The position numbers and the translations under genes were made by a program. A model generated the notes under the pieces. It was not told the origin of the DNA and made no database searches. It saw only the letters and a program-made list of their open reading frames with translations. A stretch of 64,000 bases of DNA from Dongia_B soli (GTDB taxonomy: Bacteria; Pseudomonadota; Alphaproteobacteria; Dongiales; Dongiaceae): positions 372,001-436,000 of the forward strand of contig NZ_JAXCLW010000001.1 in assembly GCF_034044715.1 (NCBI RefSeq), given 5' to 3'. Each line of letters starts with the position of its first letter. Position 1 is the stretch's first letter. This document shows, in pieces, positions 54,511-62,422 of this stretch.

Positions 54511-56553
54511 ATGCCGATCGGCTTCAGAGAAATCATCTTTTCCCTGAAGAGTTTTGCTGGCGCGATGCTGGCAATGTCGATCTCCTTCCTGCTCGATCTC
54601 GAAAAACCCTCCTGGGCATTGCTCACCGCCTATATCGTCGCCCAGCCTTTTGCGGGGATGACGCAATCGAAGGCGCTCTACCGCGTTCTCGGCACGGTCG
54701 TCGGCGGTGCCTTTGCCGTCATTGCCCTCGGCAACCTGTCATCAGCATCAGCCTTGCTGTCTCTCGTCCTGGCCCTGTGGCTCGGTCTTTGCGTGTACTT
54801 CTCGCTGCTTGACCGCACTGCGCGGAGCTATAGCTTCATGCTGGCTGGCTATACCGCGGCAATTATCTGCTTTCCCGCCGTCGATACGCCCGATGCGATC
54901 TTCGATATCGCCGTTGCCCGATGCGAGGAAATCATTATCGGCATCCTCTGCGGCCTCGTCGCCAATCAGCTGTTTTTCCCCTTAAGCGCCGGTACCGCTT
55001 TGCAACGCCGAATCGACAGTTGGCTGGAGGATGCCAAACGATCCATCGTCAACGTCCTGCTGCAACATAGCACCGAGGAAGCGGCATTGGCCGACCAGCA
55101 TCGGTTGCTCAGCGATTCGCTGGCCCTCAATACACTGCGGGAGCATGCGGTTTTCGACACGCCGGCTTTACGCAACACCCAAACCTGGATCTTTGAATTG
55201 CAACGCCGCATGCATGGCTTAATGGCTGTGCTGGTCTCGATCGAGGACCGTCTCGCCCTGCTGCGCCGGGAACAACCGGCATTGATCACGCCACACCTCT
55301 CCCTGTTTGAACGGGCTGCCGCCTATGTCAGGCAAGCAGCGGGCGATGACGATGTCGCATTGCGGGAAGGATTGCGAGCCGATATCGAGCGAGCGATGCC
55401 AGCCGATCGGGCGGTAACCCAGGATCACCATCTCCTGCTTCTGGCAACCGTGATTGCACGGCTGAAAGATCTGCTGCGCTTCTGGGACGATTGCCGCCAT
55501 CTGAGGCAATTGGTGGCGGAGCATCGCCGCGCACCGACACCGCCGGTCCCTCTCGCCGTGCATCGCGATCACATGATGGCACTGCTCGGCGGTGCCGGGG
55601 CCTGTGTCGCAATTCTCCTATGCAATACCTTCTGGGTTTTCAGCGCCTGGCCAAGCGGTTCTGGCGCCGTCATCCAGGCGGGTGTGATGTGCGCGTTGTT
55701 CGCCGCATCCGACAATCCGGGCGATCTTGCCGTGAAATTTCTGAAAGGGACCCTCATCGGCATCCTGATCGCCGGCATCTTTGTTCTCGGCATCCTGCCG
55801 GCGATTTCCGGCCTGCCATTGCTGATCGCCAGCATGGCGATGTTTTACTTGCCGATCGGCACGATGCTGGCCGTCCCCAGTTTGGCGCCCGGCGCCCTGC
55901 CCGTCGTGCTCGGCTTTACCACGTCGATCACCATCCAGAACAACTATACATTCGCCTTCGACGACTTCCTCAATGGCGCCATCGCCACGATCATCGGCAC
56001 CGGTGCTGGCGCCCTGCTTTTGCGCATCTTCCGCTCCGCCGGCAGCGATGTGATTCTTCTCCGCCTGATCGCCGCGATCCGCCGCGACTTGGCCCATGCG
56101 GCCATTGGCGACAGCGACCTCGATCTCAATACCTTCGAAGCTCAAATGTTCGACCGGCTGAACACCTTGGTCACGCGCCGTCGCCCCGAGAATGCACAGA
56201 TCGAGTCCATTCGCGGTGGTCTTGCTGCTTTGCGCCTTGGCCTGAATCTGTTTCTGCTGAATTCCGCCGAGCCGGACCTGCCGCCGAGCGCCAAGCAATC
56301 GATCCGGCGGGCACGCGCCGAACTGGCCAAATTGTTCCGTGGAAGCTATGGCAAATCCGCACAGTTGGATAGCAGCCGCCAGGCCCTGGGACTTGCCATC
56401 GACGACATCTCCCGCGATAGCTTGACACCGCCGGCAATGCAGGCGGTCATGGCGTTGGGCGGTATTCGGCAGTTGCTGGAAAGCCATTCTGCTTTCTTCT
56501 GCAGGCAGCCTGCAATGGACTTAGCGACAAAACAGGAAGTTATGGCAGCATGA
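54511..56553 (+). CDS. FUSC family inner-membrane exporter (AaeB-like, aromatic acid / fusaric acid resistance)
   Basis: A 680-residue protein with two hydrophobic clusters: about residues 8-160 (SLKSFAGAMLAMSISFLLDL, QPFAGMTQSKALYRVLGTVV) and about 355-515 (MMALLGGAGACVAILLCNTF, ASDNPGDLAVKFLKGTLIGI). Each is followed by a large cytoplasmic domain. This is the FusC/AaeB layout. Together with the DUF1656 protein and HlyD adaptor encoded directly downstream it forms an efflux system of the AaeXAB type, which exports aromatic carboxylic acids such as hydroxybenzoates. The DUF1656 gene starts four bases before its stop. Confidence 0.9.
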   Translation: MPIGFREIIFSLKSFAGAMLAMSISFLLDLEKPSWALLTAYIVAQPFAGMTQSKALYRVLGTVVGGAFAVIALGNLSSASALLSLVLALWLGLCVYFSLLDRTARSYSFMLAGYTAAIICFPAVDTPDAIFDIAVARCEEIIIGILCGLVANQLFFPLSAGTALQRRIDSWLEDAKRSIVNVLLQHSTEEAALADQHRLLSDSLALNTLREHAVFDTPALRNTQTWIFELQRRMHGLMAVLVSIEDRLALLRREQPALITPHLSLFERAAAYVRQAAGDDDVALREGLRADIERAMPADRAVTQDHHLLLLATVIARLKDLLRFWDDCRHLRQLVAEHRRAPTPPVPLAVHRDHMMALLGGAGACVAILLCNTFWVFSAWPSGSGAVIQAGVMCALFAASDNPGDLAVKFLKGTLIGILIAGIFVLGILPAISGLPLLIASMAMFYLPIGTMLAVPSLAPGALPVVLGFTTSITIQNNYTFAFDDFLNGAIATIIGTGAGALLLRIFRSAGSDVILLRLIAAIRRDLAHAAIGDSDLDLNTFEAQMFDRLNTLVTRRRPENAQIESIRGGLAALRLGLNLFLLNSAEPDLPPSAKQSIRRARAELAKLFRGSYGKSAQLDSSRQALGLAIDDISRDSLTPPAMQAVMALGGIRQLLESHSAFFCRQPAMDLATKQEVMAA

Positions 56554-56753
56554 CCAAGGAGATCGATATCGGCGGCGTCTTCATCACGCCTTTCCTCGCC
56601 TGGGCCATATTGGCATTGCTGGCCAATACGCTGCTGGGCCGGCTGCTGGAGCGGGTCGGATTCTATCGCTTGATCTGGCATCGCAACCTGTTCGATGCCG
56701 CGACCTTCGTCATCTTCTTCGCCGCGATCACCTTCCTGATGTCGCGGAGATAA
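56550..56753 (+). CDS. DUF1656 small membrane protein (AaeX-like)
   Basis: A 67-residue protein with two membrane helices (FLAWAILALLANTLLGRLLE and LFDAATFVIFFAAITFLMSR). It begins ITKEIDIGGVFITPF-like, here TKEIDIGGVFITPFLAWAIL, a DUF1656 signature. It overlaps the FUSC gene by four bases and ends two bases before the HlyD gene. In E. coli the equivalent AaeX belongs to the aae efflux operon; its exact role is not known. Confidence 0.9.
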   Translation: MTKEIDIGGVFITPFLAWAILALLANTLLGRLLERVGFYRLIWHRNLFDAATFVIFFAAITFLMSRR

Positions 56754-56755
56754 AG

Positions 56756-57631
56756 ATGCGCCTCCTTCTCCTGCTGCGGCTGCTGACGACGTTGATCATC
56801 CTGTTGATAGCCGTTGCCTGCGGCTGGTATCTCTGGGATTATTACATGAGGGAGCCCTGGACCCGCGACAGCCGCGTGCGGGTGGAAATCATTCAGATCG
56901 CGCCGGACGTCTCGGGCCTCGTCACCGATGTCAGGGTCACCGACAATCAGACCGTGCGGGCCGGCGATGTTCTTTTCGTGATCGATCGCGACCGCTACCA
57001 ATTGGCCTTGAACCAGGCGCAGGCGACCCTTGAAAGCCGCAAGGCATCGCTGGCCCAGGCCCAGCGCGATCTCAATCGCGTATCCAAATTGAGCACTGTG
57101 TCGATTTCCGTTGCTCAGCGCGAGCAATATGAATCGGCTCTCGAGGTTGCCGAGGCGAATAGGCGCGAAGCGGAGGCAGCATTGGATGTCGCCAAATTGA
57201 ATTTGGTCCGCACGGAAGTTCACGCACCGGCCAATGGTTATATCACCAATCTCTTGCTGCGGCGGGGCGATTACGTCAATGCCGGTACGGCCGTCATGGC
57301 ACTGACAGACAGCTCGACCTACTATATCAGCGGATATTTCGAGGAGACCAAGTTGCCGCGCATCCAGGTCGGCGACCGGGCGTCGATCCGATTGATGGGA
57401 ATCAACCAGCCCTTGGAAGGCCATGTCTCCGGCATCGCCAGCGGCATTGTCGATCGAGAGCGCACCACGAGCCCCAATTTGTTGGCCAATGTCAATCCGA
57501 CGTTCAACTGGGTCAGGTTAGCCCAGCGTGTTCCCGTGCGCATCGAAATCGATCACGTACCCGACGGCGTAAAATTAGTTGCCGGCCAGACGGCAACTGT
57601 GGTGATCCTACCACCTGAGAAGAATGATTGA
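56756..57631 (+). CDS. HlyD family efflux adaptor (AaeA-like)
   Basis: A 291-residue membrane fusion protein. An N-terminal membrane helix (LLTTLIILLIAVACGWYLWD, about residues 9-28) is followed by a lipoyl half (RVRVEIIQIAPDVSGLVTDV), a short coiled-coil hairpin (about 80-140), the second lipoyl half (EVHAPANGYITNLLLRRGDY) and a beta-barrel. Smaller than EmrA-type adaptors, as usual for AaeA. It links the FUSC exporter to an outer-membrane channel not encoded here. It is the third gene of a tightly packed operon. Confidence 0.92.
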   Translation: MRLLLLLRLLTTLIILLIAVACGWYLWDYYMREPWTRDSRVRVEIIQIAPDVSGLVTDVRVTDNQTVRAGDVLFVIDRDRYQLALNQAQATLESRKASLAQAQRDLNRVSKLSTVSISVAQREQYESALEVAEANRREAEAALDVAKLNLVRTEVHAPANGYITNLLLRRGDYVNAGTAVMALTDSSTYYISGYFEETKLPRIQVGDRASIRLMGINQPLEGHVSGIASGIVDRERTTSPNLLANVNPTFNWVRLAQRVPVRIEIDHVPDGVKLVAGQTATVVILPPEKND

Positions 57632-57648
57632 ATGAAAGGAGAGCAGAG

Positions 57649-58224
57649 ATGAGTGACACGACCGTCAAGGTGCTTGGAATATGTGGCAGCCTGCGCGATA
57701 AATCATTCAACAAGGCGACCTTACAAGCCGCGATCGAGCTGGCGCCAAGCGACATACGCATCGAGACGGCGACGATCGGCGATATTCCGCTTTATAATGC
57801 AGACATCCAGGCAAAGGGCTTTCCAGCCTCGGTTGAGGCGCTGGGCGCCAAAGTCCAGGCGGCCGATGCGCTGCTTCTCGTCACGCCCGAATACAATTAT
57901 TCAGTTCCCGGTGTCCTGAAGAACGCCATCGACTGGGTGTCGCGCCTGCCGAGCCAGCCTTTCGCTGGTAAAGGCGTCGCCATTATGGGTGCCAGCCCCA
58001 GCATGTTGGGAACCGCACGCGCGCAATATCATCTGCGCCAGATCTGTGTCTTCCTCGATATGCATCCGCTCAACAGGCCGGAGGTGATGATCGCCCATGC
58101 GACGACGAAATTCGACGAAGCCGGCAAATTGCGGGATGCGACGGCGCGCGAGCTGATCGGCAAGCTGCTGGTCGATCTCGGCGCGTGGAGCCGGCTGTTG
58201 CAGACAAGGACGCGAGGAGCTTAA
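57649..58224 (+). CDS. NADPH-dependent FMN reductase (flavodoxin-fold)
   Basis: A 191-residue flavodoxin-like reductase. KVLGICGSLRDKSFNKATLQ holds the FMN phosphate loop, and LLVTPEYNYSVPGVLKNAID then WVSRLPSQPFAGKGVAIMGA are the family motifs that contact the isoalloxazine ring. Relatives are ArsH/ChrR/azoreductase-like enzymes that use NAD(P)H to reduce flavins, quinones, chromate or azo dyes. The ATG at 57649 has AAAGGAGAG and is chosen over a TTG at 57628 within the preceding stop region. It follows the efflux operon by 17 bases and precedes the MsrQ-like gene, so all may be co-transcribed. Confidence 0.9.
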   Translation: MSDTTVKVLGICGSLRDKSFNKATLQAAIELAPSDIRIETATIGDIPLYNADIQAKGFPASVEALGAKVQAADALLLVTPEYNYSVPGVLKNAIDWVSRLPSQPFAGKGVAIMGASPSMLGTARAQYHLRQICVFLDMHPLNRPEVMIAHATTKFDEAGKLRDATARELIGKLLVDLGAWSRLLQTRTRGA

Positions 58225-58307
58225 AGCGCCTGGCCGTAACCTGGTGGAACGTCGGCACGAATGAGGTACGAAGGACGGCTTCTCGTCCGTTCGCAGAGGC
58301 GTTGTGC

Positions 58308-59249
58308 ATGTTGCCCTGGTACGATCGCAATCGGCAGTTTTCCGGGTTCAAAGCGTCTATTTTCGGCGGTATTTTGCTGCCGGGATTGTGGATCGGCGTC
58401 GCTTGGGCCTTGGGGCGGTACGATGCCGCATCCAGCACAGTCGCTGCCGCACCCGCCCTGCCAGCCATCAATGCCTCGGCCGGCGCTTTGCCGCTGGGAG
58501 CGATGCCTGTCACCGAAGCCCTCCACCAGATCGGCTTATGGGCGGTGCGCTTTCTGCTGCTGTCACTTGCGGTGACACCCTTCCGGCGGATCGGCCAGTG
58601 GCCGCGCTTGATCCAGGTGCGCCGTATGCTGGGCGTCGCGGCTTTCAGCTATGCCGCCATACATTTGTTTCTTTACATCGTGCAACAACATTATCGGCTG
58701 GTCTTCGTGGCCAGTGAGATTGCCTCGCGGATCTATCTGACAATCGGCTTTGCAGCTCTGCTCGGCCTTTGCACGCTGGCCGCGACATCAACCGACAGCG
58801 CGCTACGCCGCCTGGGCGGTCGGACTTGGCAGCGTTTGCACTATCTCGTCTATCCAATCACGGTCCCGGCGCTGGTGCATTTCTTTCTGCAGTCGAAAGT
58901 CAACGTCACCGAGCCGGTCTTGATGAGCGGCTTCTTCATCTGGCTGATGTCGTACCGCCTCGCCTACCGGCTGAACGGAGATCGCGCACTCTCCCTCTGG
59001 CATTTACTGGGCCTGGCAGTATGGGCAGGGCTGCTCACGGCTTTCGGCGAGAGCGCCTGGTACCAGTTCATGACCGGGCTTGGCGGCAAGCGCATTCTGC
59101 TCGCCAATCTCAGCTTCGCCCATCACATCCGGCCGAGCTGGTGGGTACTGGCCGCCGGATCGGCAATGATGGGCCTGAAACTGATTGCCGACCGCGTCTG
59201 GGCCGGAAAAAAGCGGCGCAGACTGAGTCCCGCCGCTTCGCCAACCTGA
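58308..59249 (+). CDS. MsrQ-like heme b membrane protein (ferric reductase-like domain)
   Basis: A 313-residue membrane protein with a ferric-reductase-type core of about six helices and some extra N- and C-terminal sequence. RRMLGVAAFSYAAIHLFLYI and TWQRLHYLVYPITVPALVHF supply the His residues that ligate heme b, as in MsrQ/YedZ. MsrQ passes electrons from quinol or flavin to the periplasmic methionine sulfoxide reductase MsrP. No msrP gene is in the window. The ATG at 58308 follows AGAGG; a longer reading would overlap the flavin reductase gene by 40 bases. Because that flavin reductase is encoded directly upstream, it may serve as electron donor. Confidence 0.8.
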   Translation: MLPWYDRNRQFSGFKASIFGGILLPGLWIGVAWALGRYDAASSTVAAAPALPAINASAGALPLGAMPVTEALHQIGLWAVRFLLLSLAVTPFRRIGQWPRLIQVRRMLGVAAFSYAAIHLFLYIVQQHYRLVFVASEIASRIYLTIGFAALLGLCTLAATSTDSALRRLGGRTWQRLHYLVYPITVPALVHFFLQSKVNVTEPVLMSGFFIWLMSYRLAYRLNGDRALSLWHLLGLAVWAGLLTAFGESAWYQFMTGLGGKRILLANLSFAHHIRPSWWVLAAGSAMMGLKLIADRVWAGKKRRRLSPAASPT

Positions 59250-59258
59250 CCGTGCAGG

Positions 59259-60146
59259 CTATGCCGCGACGGCCGATCCAGTATTTTGACCAGCAGCGAC
59301 CGGCACTTCACCCATCGTGGTCGTCCGATAGAGCAAGCGGCGGTGGCCATCATAATCGTTTACCGCCAGATGCAAGGTGGAGCGATTATCCCACATCGCC
59401 AAAGTGCCGGGCCGCCAACGCAGCCGGCAGGTGAAATCCGCCCGTATGCTGTGCTGGTAGAGATAATCGAGCAGCGGCTTCGATTCCGCGACGGTCATGT
59501 TCTCGAAACGCTGGGTATAGACCGGGTTGACGAACAGCGCCTTGCGGCCCGTCACCGGATGGCGGCGCACCACCGGATGGGCCGTCTCGCGGTCCGCCGA
59601 GGGGTCATTGCGCACCATCTTGATCGAGCGGCTGACCGGCACATCGGGCGATGGCCCCGTCGTTCCATGCGGCCAACCGGTGTGAATGGCCCGCAGCGGA
59701 TCGAGCAAGCGCTGCAGCCCCTCGGACAAGGTCTCATAAGCGAGATACTGGCTCGACCAGATCGTGTCGCCGCCCAGTTCCGGCAATTCGATGGCATAAA
59801 GCAGGGTCGCGGCCGGCGGCTGGGGCAGAAACGAAAAGTCGCTGTGCCAAGTCCCGCCGAAGGTGGAAATCTTGCGCTCGTCGGCCTCCTTGAGGACGGC
59901 GATGATGTCTGGATGACTTTCCATGCCGTTGACATAGGGCACGCGGAGGACGGTGCCAAAACGACGCGTGGCCTCTAAAAGGTCGTCCGGCGTCAAGTCC
60001 TGGTCCCGGATGAAGAGTACGGAATGGTCGGCAAAGGCGCGGTTGATCGTCGCGATGGCGGCCGCATCGGCCTTGCGAAGATCGATCCCGCTAACCTCGG
60101 CACCTAAATTCGGCGTGACCGGCTTGATCTGGAGTTCCTGACCCAT
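59259..60146 (-). CDS. TauD/TfdA family Fe(II)/2-oxoglutarate dioxygenase
   Basis: A 295-residue dioxygenase. The metal-binding facial triad is HSDFSFLPQPPAATLLYAIE (His near 101, Asp near 103) and TLHLAVNDYDGHRRLLYRTT (His near 258), with the Arg near 272 that binds 2-oxoglutarate. The N-terminal ITPNLGAEVSGIDLRKADAA-like segment (here VTPNLGAEVSGIDLRKADAA) is a TauD hallmark. Enzymes of this family release sulfite from taurine or cleave 2,4-D and other ethers, or act on carnitine precursors. GAGGGCG precedes the ATG. It is convergent with the MsrQ-like gene and divergent from the VanB-type reductase, 155 bases away. Substrate unknown. Confidence 0.9.
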   Translation of the reverse strand: MGQELQIKPVTPNLGAEVSGIDLRKADAAAIATINRAFADHSVLFIRDQDLTPDDLLEATRRFGTVLRVPYVNGMESHPDIIAVLKEADERKISTFGGTWHSDFSFLPQPPAATLLYAIELPELGGDTIWSSQYLAYETLSEGLQRLLDPLRAIHTGWPHGTTGPSPDVPVSRSIKMVRNDPSADRETAHPVVRRHPVTGRKALFVNPVYTQRFENMTVAESKPLLDYLYQHSIRADFTCRLRWRPGTLAMWDNRSTLHLAVNDYDGHRRLLYRTTTMGEVPVAAGQNTGSAVAA

Positions 60147-60301
60147 GAATCTGCGCCCTCTCCAAGTTGTCCGTAGGATTTTGCTGCCAGATTATGCCGA
60201 CTTGTCGGAGATTGGTCCATCCGTCGCTCTTTCGCATCGACGGGAAGTCCACAAGGTCCTATATCGAAGTTCAGTGTCAGTCATAAAACCATAAGACGCA
60301 T

Positions 60302-61267
60302 ATGGATATTATAAAGGTTCGTGTCGCCCGTATCTGGCAGGAAGCCGGGGGCATCAAGGGTTTCGAATTGGTCAGCCAGGATGGTCAGATATTGCCCGCC
60401 TTCACGGCCGGGGCCCATATCGGCGTCCATCTGCCAAACGGGGTGATCCGTCACTATTCGATGTGCAACGATCCGGAAGAGGGCAACCGCTACGAGCTGG
60501 GCGTGCTGAAATCGCTCGACAGCCGCGGCGGATCCAATTTCATGCATGACCAGGTCAAGGAGGGCGACCTGCTGAAAATCGATGCACCCCGTAATAATTT
60601 CCAACTCAAGCTGGATGCCGAGACCTATATCCTCATTGCCGGCGGCATCGGGATCACGCCCCTGCTGTCCATGGCCCGCGCCTTGAACCGGGCGGGACGG
60701 CCCTATCGGCTTTATTATTGCACCCGCACTGCCGAGATGACCGCCTATCGCGACTTGCTGGCGCAGTCGGAGTTTGCCGGAAAGGTCGAGTTCGTGCATG
60801 ACGGCGGCGATCCCCAAAAGGGGCTAGACCTTGCCGCGCTCTTGCGCGAAATCCGCACCAATGGCCGGATTTACTGCTGCGGCCCGGGCGGGTTGATGGC
60901 GGCGGTCAAGGCCGCGACGGCGCATTGGCCGAGCGACCGAGTGCATTTCGAAGCCTTCAGCGCGTCGCCCGAATTGCGTCCTGCCGAGGCCGGTCCCGAT
61001 CAGGCGTTCGAGGTCGAGCTTGCGAGCTCCGGCAAGGTCCTGAACGTGGGAGCCGATGAAAGCCTGCTCAACGTCCTGCGGGATAATGGGATTTTTATTC
61101 CCAGCGCCTGCGAGGAAGGCATTTGTGGCACCTGCATCGTCAATGTCCTGGAAGGTGAGCCGGATCATCGCGATCAAATCCTCACGGATGAAGAGCGATC
61201 TGCCAATAACTGTATAACCGTCTGCTGTTCGCGGGCAAAGACCGCCCGGCTGAAGCTCGATCTGTGA
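60302..61267 (+). CDS. PDR/VanB family oxidoreductase (FMN/NADH/2Fe-2S reductase)
   Basis: A 321-residue reductase of the phthalate-dioxygenase-reductase type. The flavin-binding domain begins near residue 5 with the RHYSMCN motif near 55, the NAD domain has LIAGGIGITPLLSMARALNR, and YCCGPGGLMAAVKAA is the conserved end of that domain. A plant-type ferredoxin domain at the C-terminus carries CEEGICGTC (Cys near 270, 275, 278) and the fourth Cys near 308. Such proteins feed electrons from NADH to Rieske oxygenases such as vanillate demethylase or betaine demethylase. No oxygenase is adjacent; the only Rieske oxygenase in the window is at 5633-6766. Its start has only a weak ribosome site. Confidence 0.92.
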   Translation: MDIIKVRVARIWQEAGGIKGFELVSQDGQILPAFTAGAHIGVHLPNGVIRHYSMCNDPEEGNRYELGVLKSLDSRGGSNFMHDQVKEGDLLKIDAPRNNFQLKLDAETYILIAGGIGITPLLSMARALNRAGRPYRLYYCTRTAEMTAYRDLLAQSEFAGKVEFVHDGGDPQKGLDLAALLREIRTNGRIYCCGPGGLMAAVKAATAHWPSDRVHFEAFSASPELRPAEAGPDQAFEVELASSGKVLNVGADESLLNVLRDNGIFIPSACEEGICGTCIVNVLEGEPDHRDQILTDEERSANNCITVCCSRAKTARLKLDL

Positions 61268-61411
61268 CGAGGCGTCGCGCACCAGTAGATTATCGCGCGG
61301 GCATTACGACGAAGGATTGACGTCAGCCCGACGAGCAGGGAACATATCGCCCTCCCCTGCCGACCGGTCGCGGGTTTCCCTTGCCGAGCTAATAAGATGG
61401 AGAAGGCCACT

Positions 61412-61909
61412 ATGTATCGCACGAAGAATACCTTGTCAGAAAATGTCCGGGCAAAATCGGTTGCCCTGCTGAACGAGCATCTTGCGGCTGCCATCGACCT
61501 GCATCAGCAGACCAAGCAGGCGCATTGGAACGTACGTGGCGAGAATTTCATCGGCATCCATGAGCTGTTCGATCGAGTCGCCGGCGAGCTGGTGGGCTTT
61601 TATGACATGATTGCGGAACGGACCGGCGCGCTGGGCGGTACGGCCGAAGGCGGTGTCCAGACTGCCGCCAAAAAATCCTTCCTGAAGCCCTATCCTCTGG
61701 GCATCGCCGACAGCGCTGCGCATATCGATGCCTTGACGACCGCGCTGGCAGAATTCGGCAAATCTGCCCGCAAGGCGATCGACGACAGTGCCGGTTTCGG
61801 CGATGCCGACACGGCCGATCTGTTCACGGAGATTTCCCGCGGCATCGACCAGCAGATTTGGCTGATCGAATCCCATCTGTCGCCGGCCCCGGCGAAGAGC
61901 AAGAAGTAA
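61412..61909 (+). CDS. dps: Dps-family DNA-binding ferritin-like protein
   Basis: A 165-residue Dps. The ferroxidase region is LHQQTKQAHWNVRGENFIGI with the conserved His near 38, and HELFDRVAGELVGFYDMIAE with Asp/Glu ligands follows. The rest is a four-helix bundle ending in a short basic tail (PAPAKSKK) that may contact DNA. Dps oligomers oxidise and store iron with hydrogen peroxide and protect DNA in stationary phase. GGAGAAGG precedes the ATG at 61412; an in-frame ATG at 61397 is less likely. A strong hairpin follows the stop. Confidence 0.93.
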   Translation: MYRTKNTLSENVRAKSVALLNEHLAAAIDLHQQTKQAHWNVRGENFIGIHELFDRVAGELVGFYDMIAERTGALGGTAEGGVQTAAKKSFLKPYPLGIADSAAHIDALTTALAEFGKSARKAIDDSAGFGDADTADLFTEISRGIDQQIWLIESHLSPAPAKSKK

Positions 61910-61915
61910 GAGCTC

Positions 61916-61941
61916 GGCGGCGCGGCTTCGGCCGCGCCGCC
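61916..61941. terminator. UUCG-capped hairpin between dps and the convergent cupin gene
   Basis: GGCGGCGCGGC, a TTCG loop and GCCGCGCCGCC form a perfect 11-bp stem starting six bases after the dps stop. There is no T-run on either strand, so it may work as a structural barrier or mRNA-protecting element in both directions more than as a classical terminator. Confidence 0.65.
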
Positions 61942-61957
61942 TCACCTGCCGACATCT

Positions 61958-62422
61958 TCATCCCTTGTGGATCGGATCAATCCACAAGACCTCTTCGGGC
62001 TTTTCCACCGGCTCGATATCCAGGTTCACCACAACCGCTTCCCCGTCACTGCGCACGAGCACACATTCCAGCACTTCTTCGCGGCTGGCATTGATTTCCT
62101 GGTGCGGCACATAAGGCGGTACGTAGATGAAATCGCGGGGCCCCGCTTCGGCGGTGAATTCCAGATTCTCGCCCCAGCGCATGCGGGCCTTGCCCCGCAC
62201 GACATAGATCACGCTTTCCAGCGCGCCATGATGATGCGCGCCGGTTTTCGCATTGGCATGAATGGTAACGGTACCGGCCCAGAGTTTCTGCGCGCCGACA
62301 CGGGCATAGTTGATCGCAGCCTTGCGATCCATCCCCGGCGTCTGGGCCGTATTGCCGTCCAGCGCATTGCCGGGCATGACCCGCACGCCGTCATGCTTCC
62401 ACTTCGCCCCTGCTTCGGTCAT
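61958..62422 (-). CDS. Cupin-domain protein
   Basis: A 154-residue cupin. GTVTIHANAKTGAHHHGALE gives the His ligands of motif 1, with Glu in VIYVVRGKARMRWGENLEFT, and DFIYVPPYVPHQEINASREE gives motif 2. The family includes sugar isomerase-like and sensor-type proteins; no further assignment is possible. The start ATG at 62422 has AAGGGAG upstream and lies 32 bases inside the 3' end of the dipeptide ABC ATPase gene, so translation is coupled to that gene. It probably helps process whatever the transporter brings in. Confidence 0.85.
   Translation of the reverse strand: MTEAGAKWKHDGVRVMPGNALDGNTAQTPGMDRKAAINYARVGAQKLWAGTVTIHANAKTGAHHHGALESVIYVVRGKARMRWGENLEFTAEAGPRDFIYVPPYVPHQEINASREEVLECVLVRSDGEAVVVNLDIEPVEKPEEVLWIDPIHKG

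Noticed and set aside
55618..56487. Minus-strand reading opposite the FUSC exporter
   Set aside because: Antisense to conserved membrane helices and cytoplasmic domain of the exporter; no independent support.
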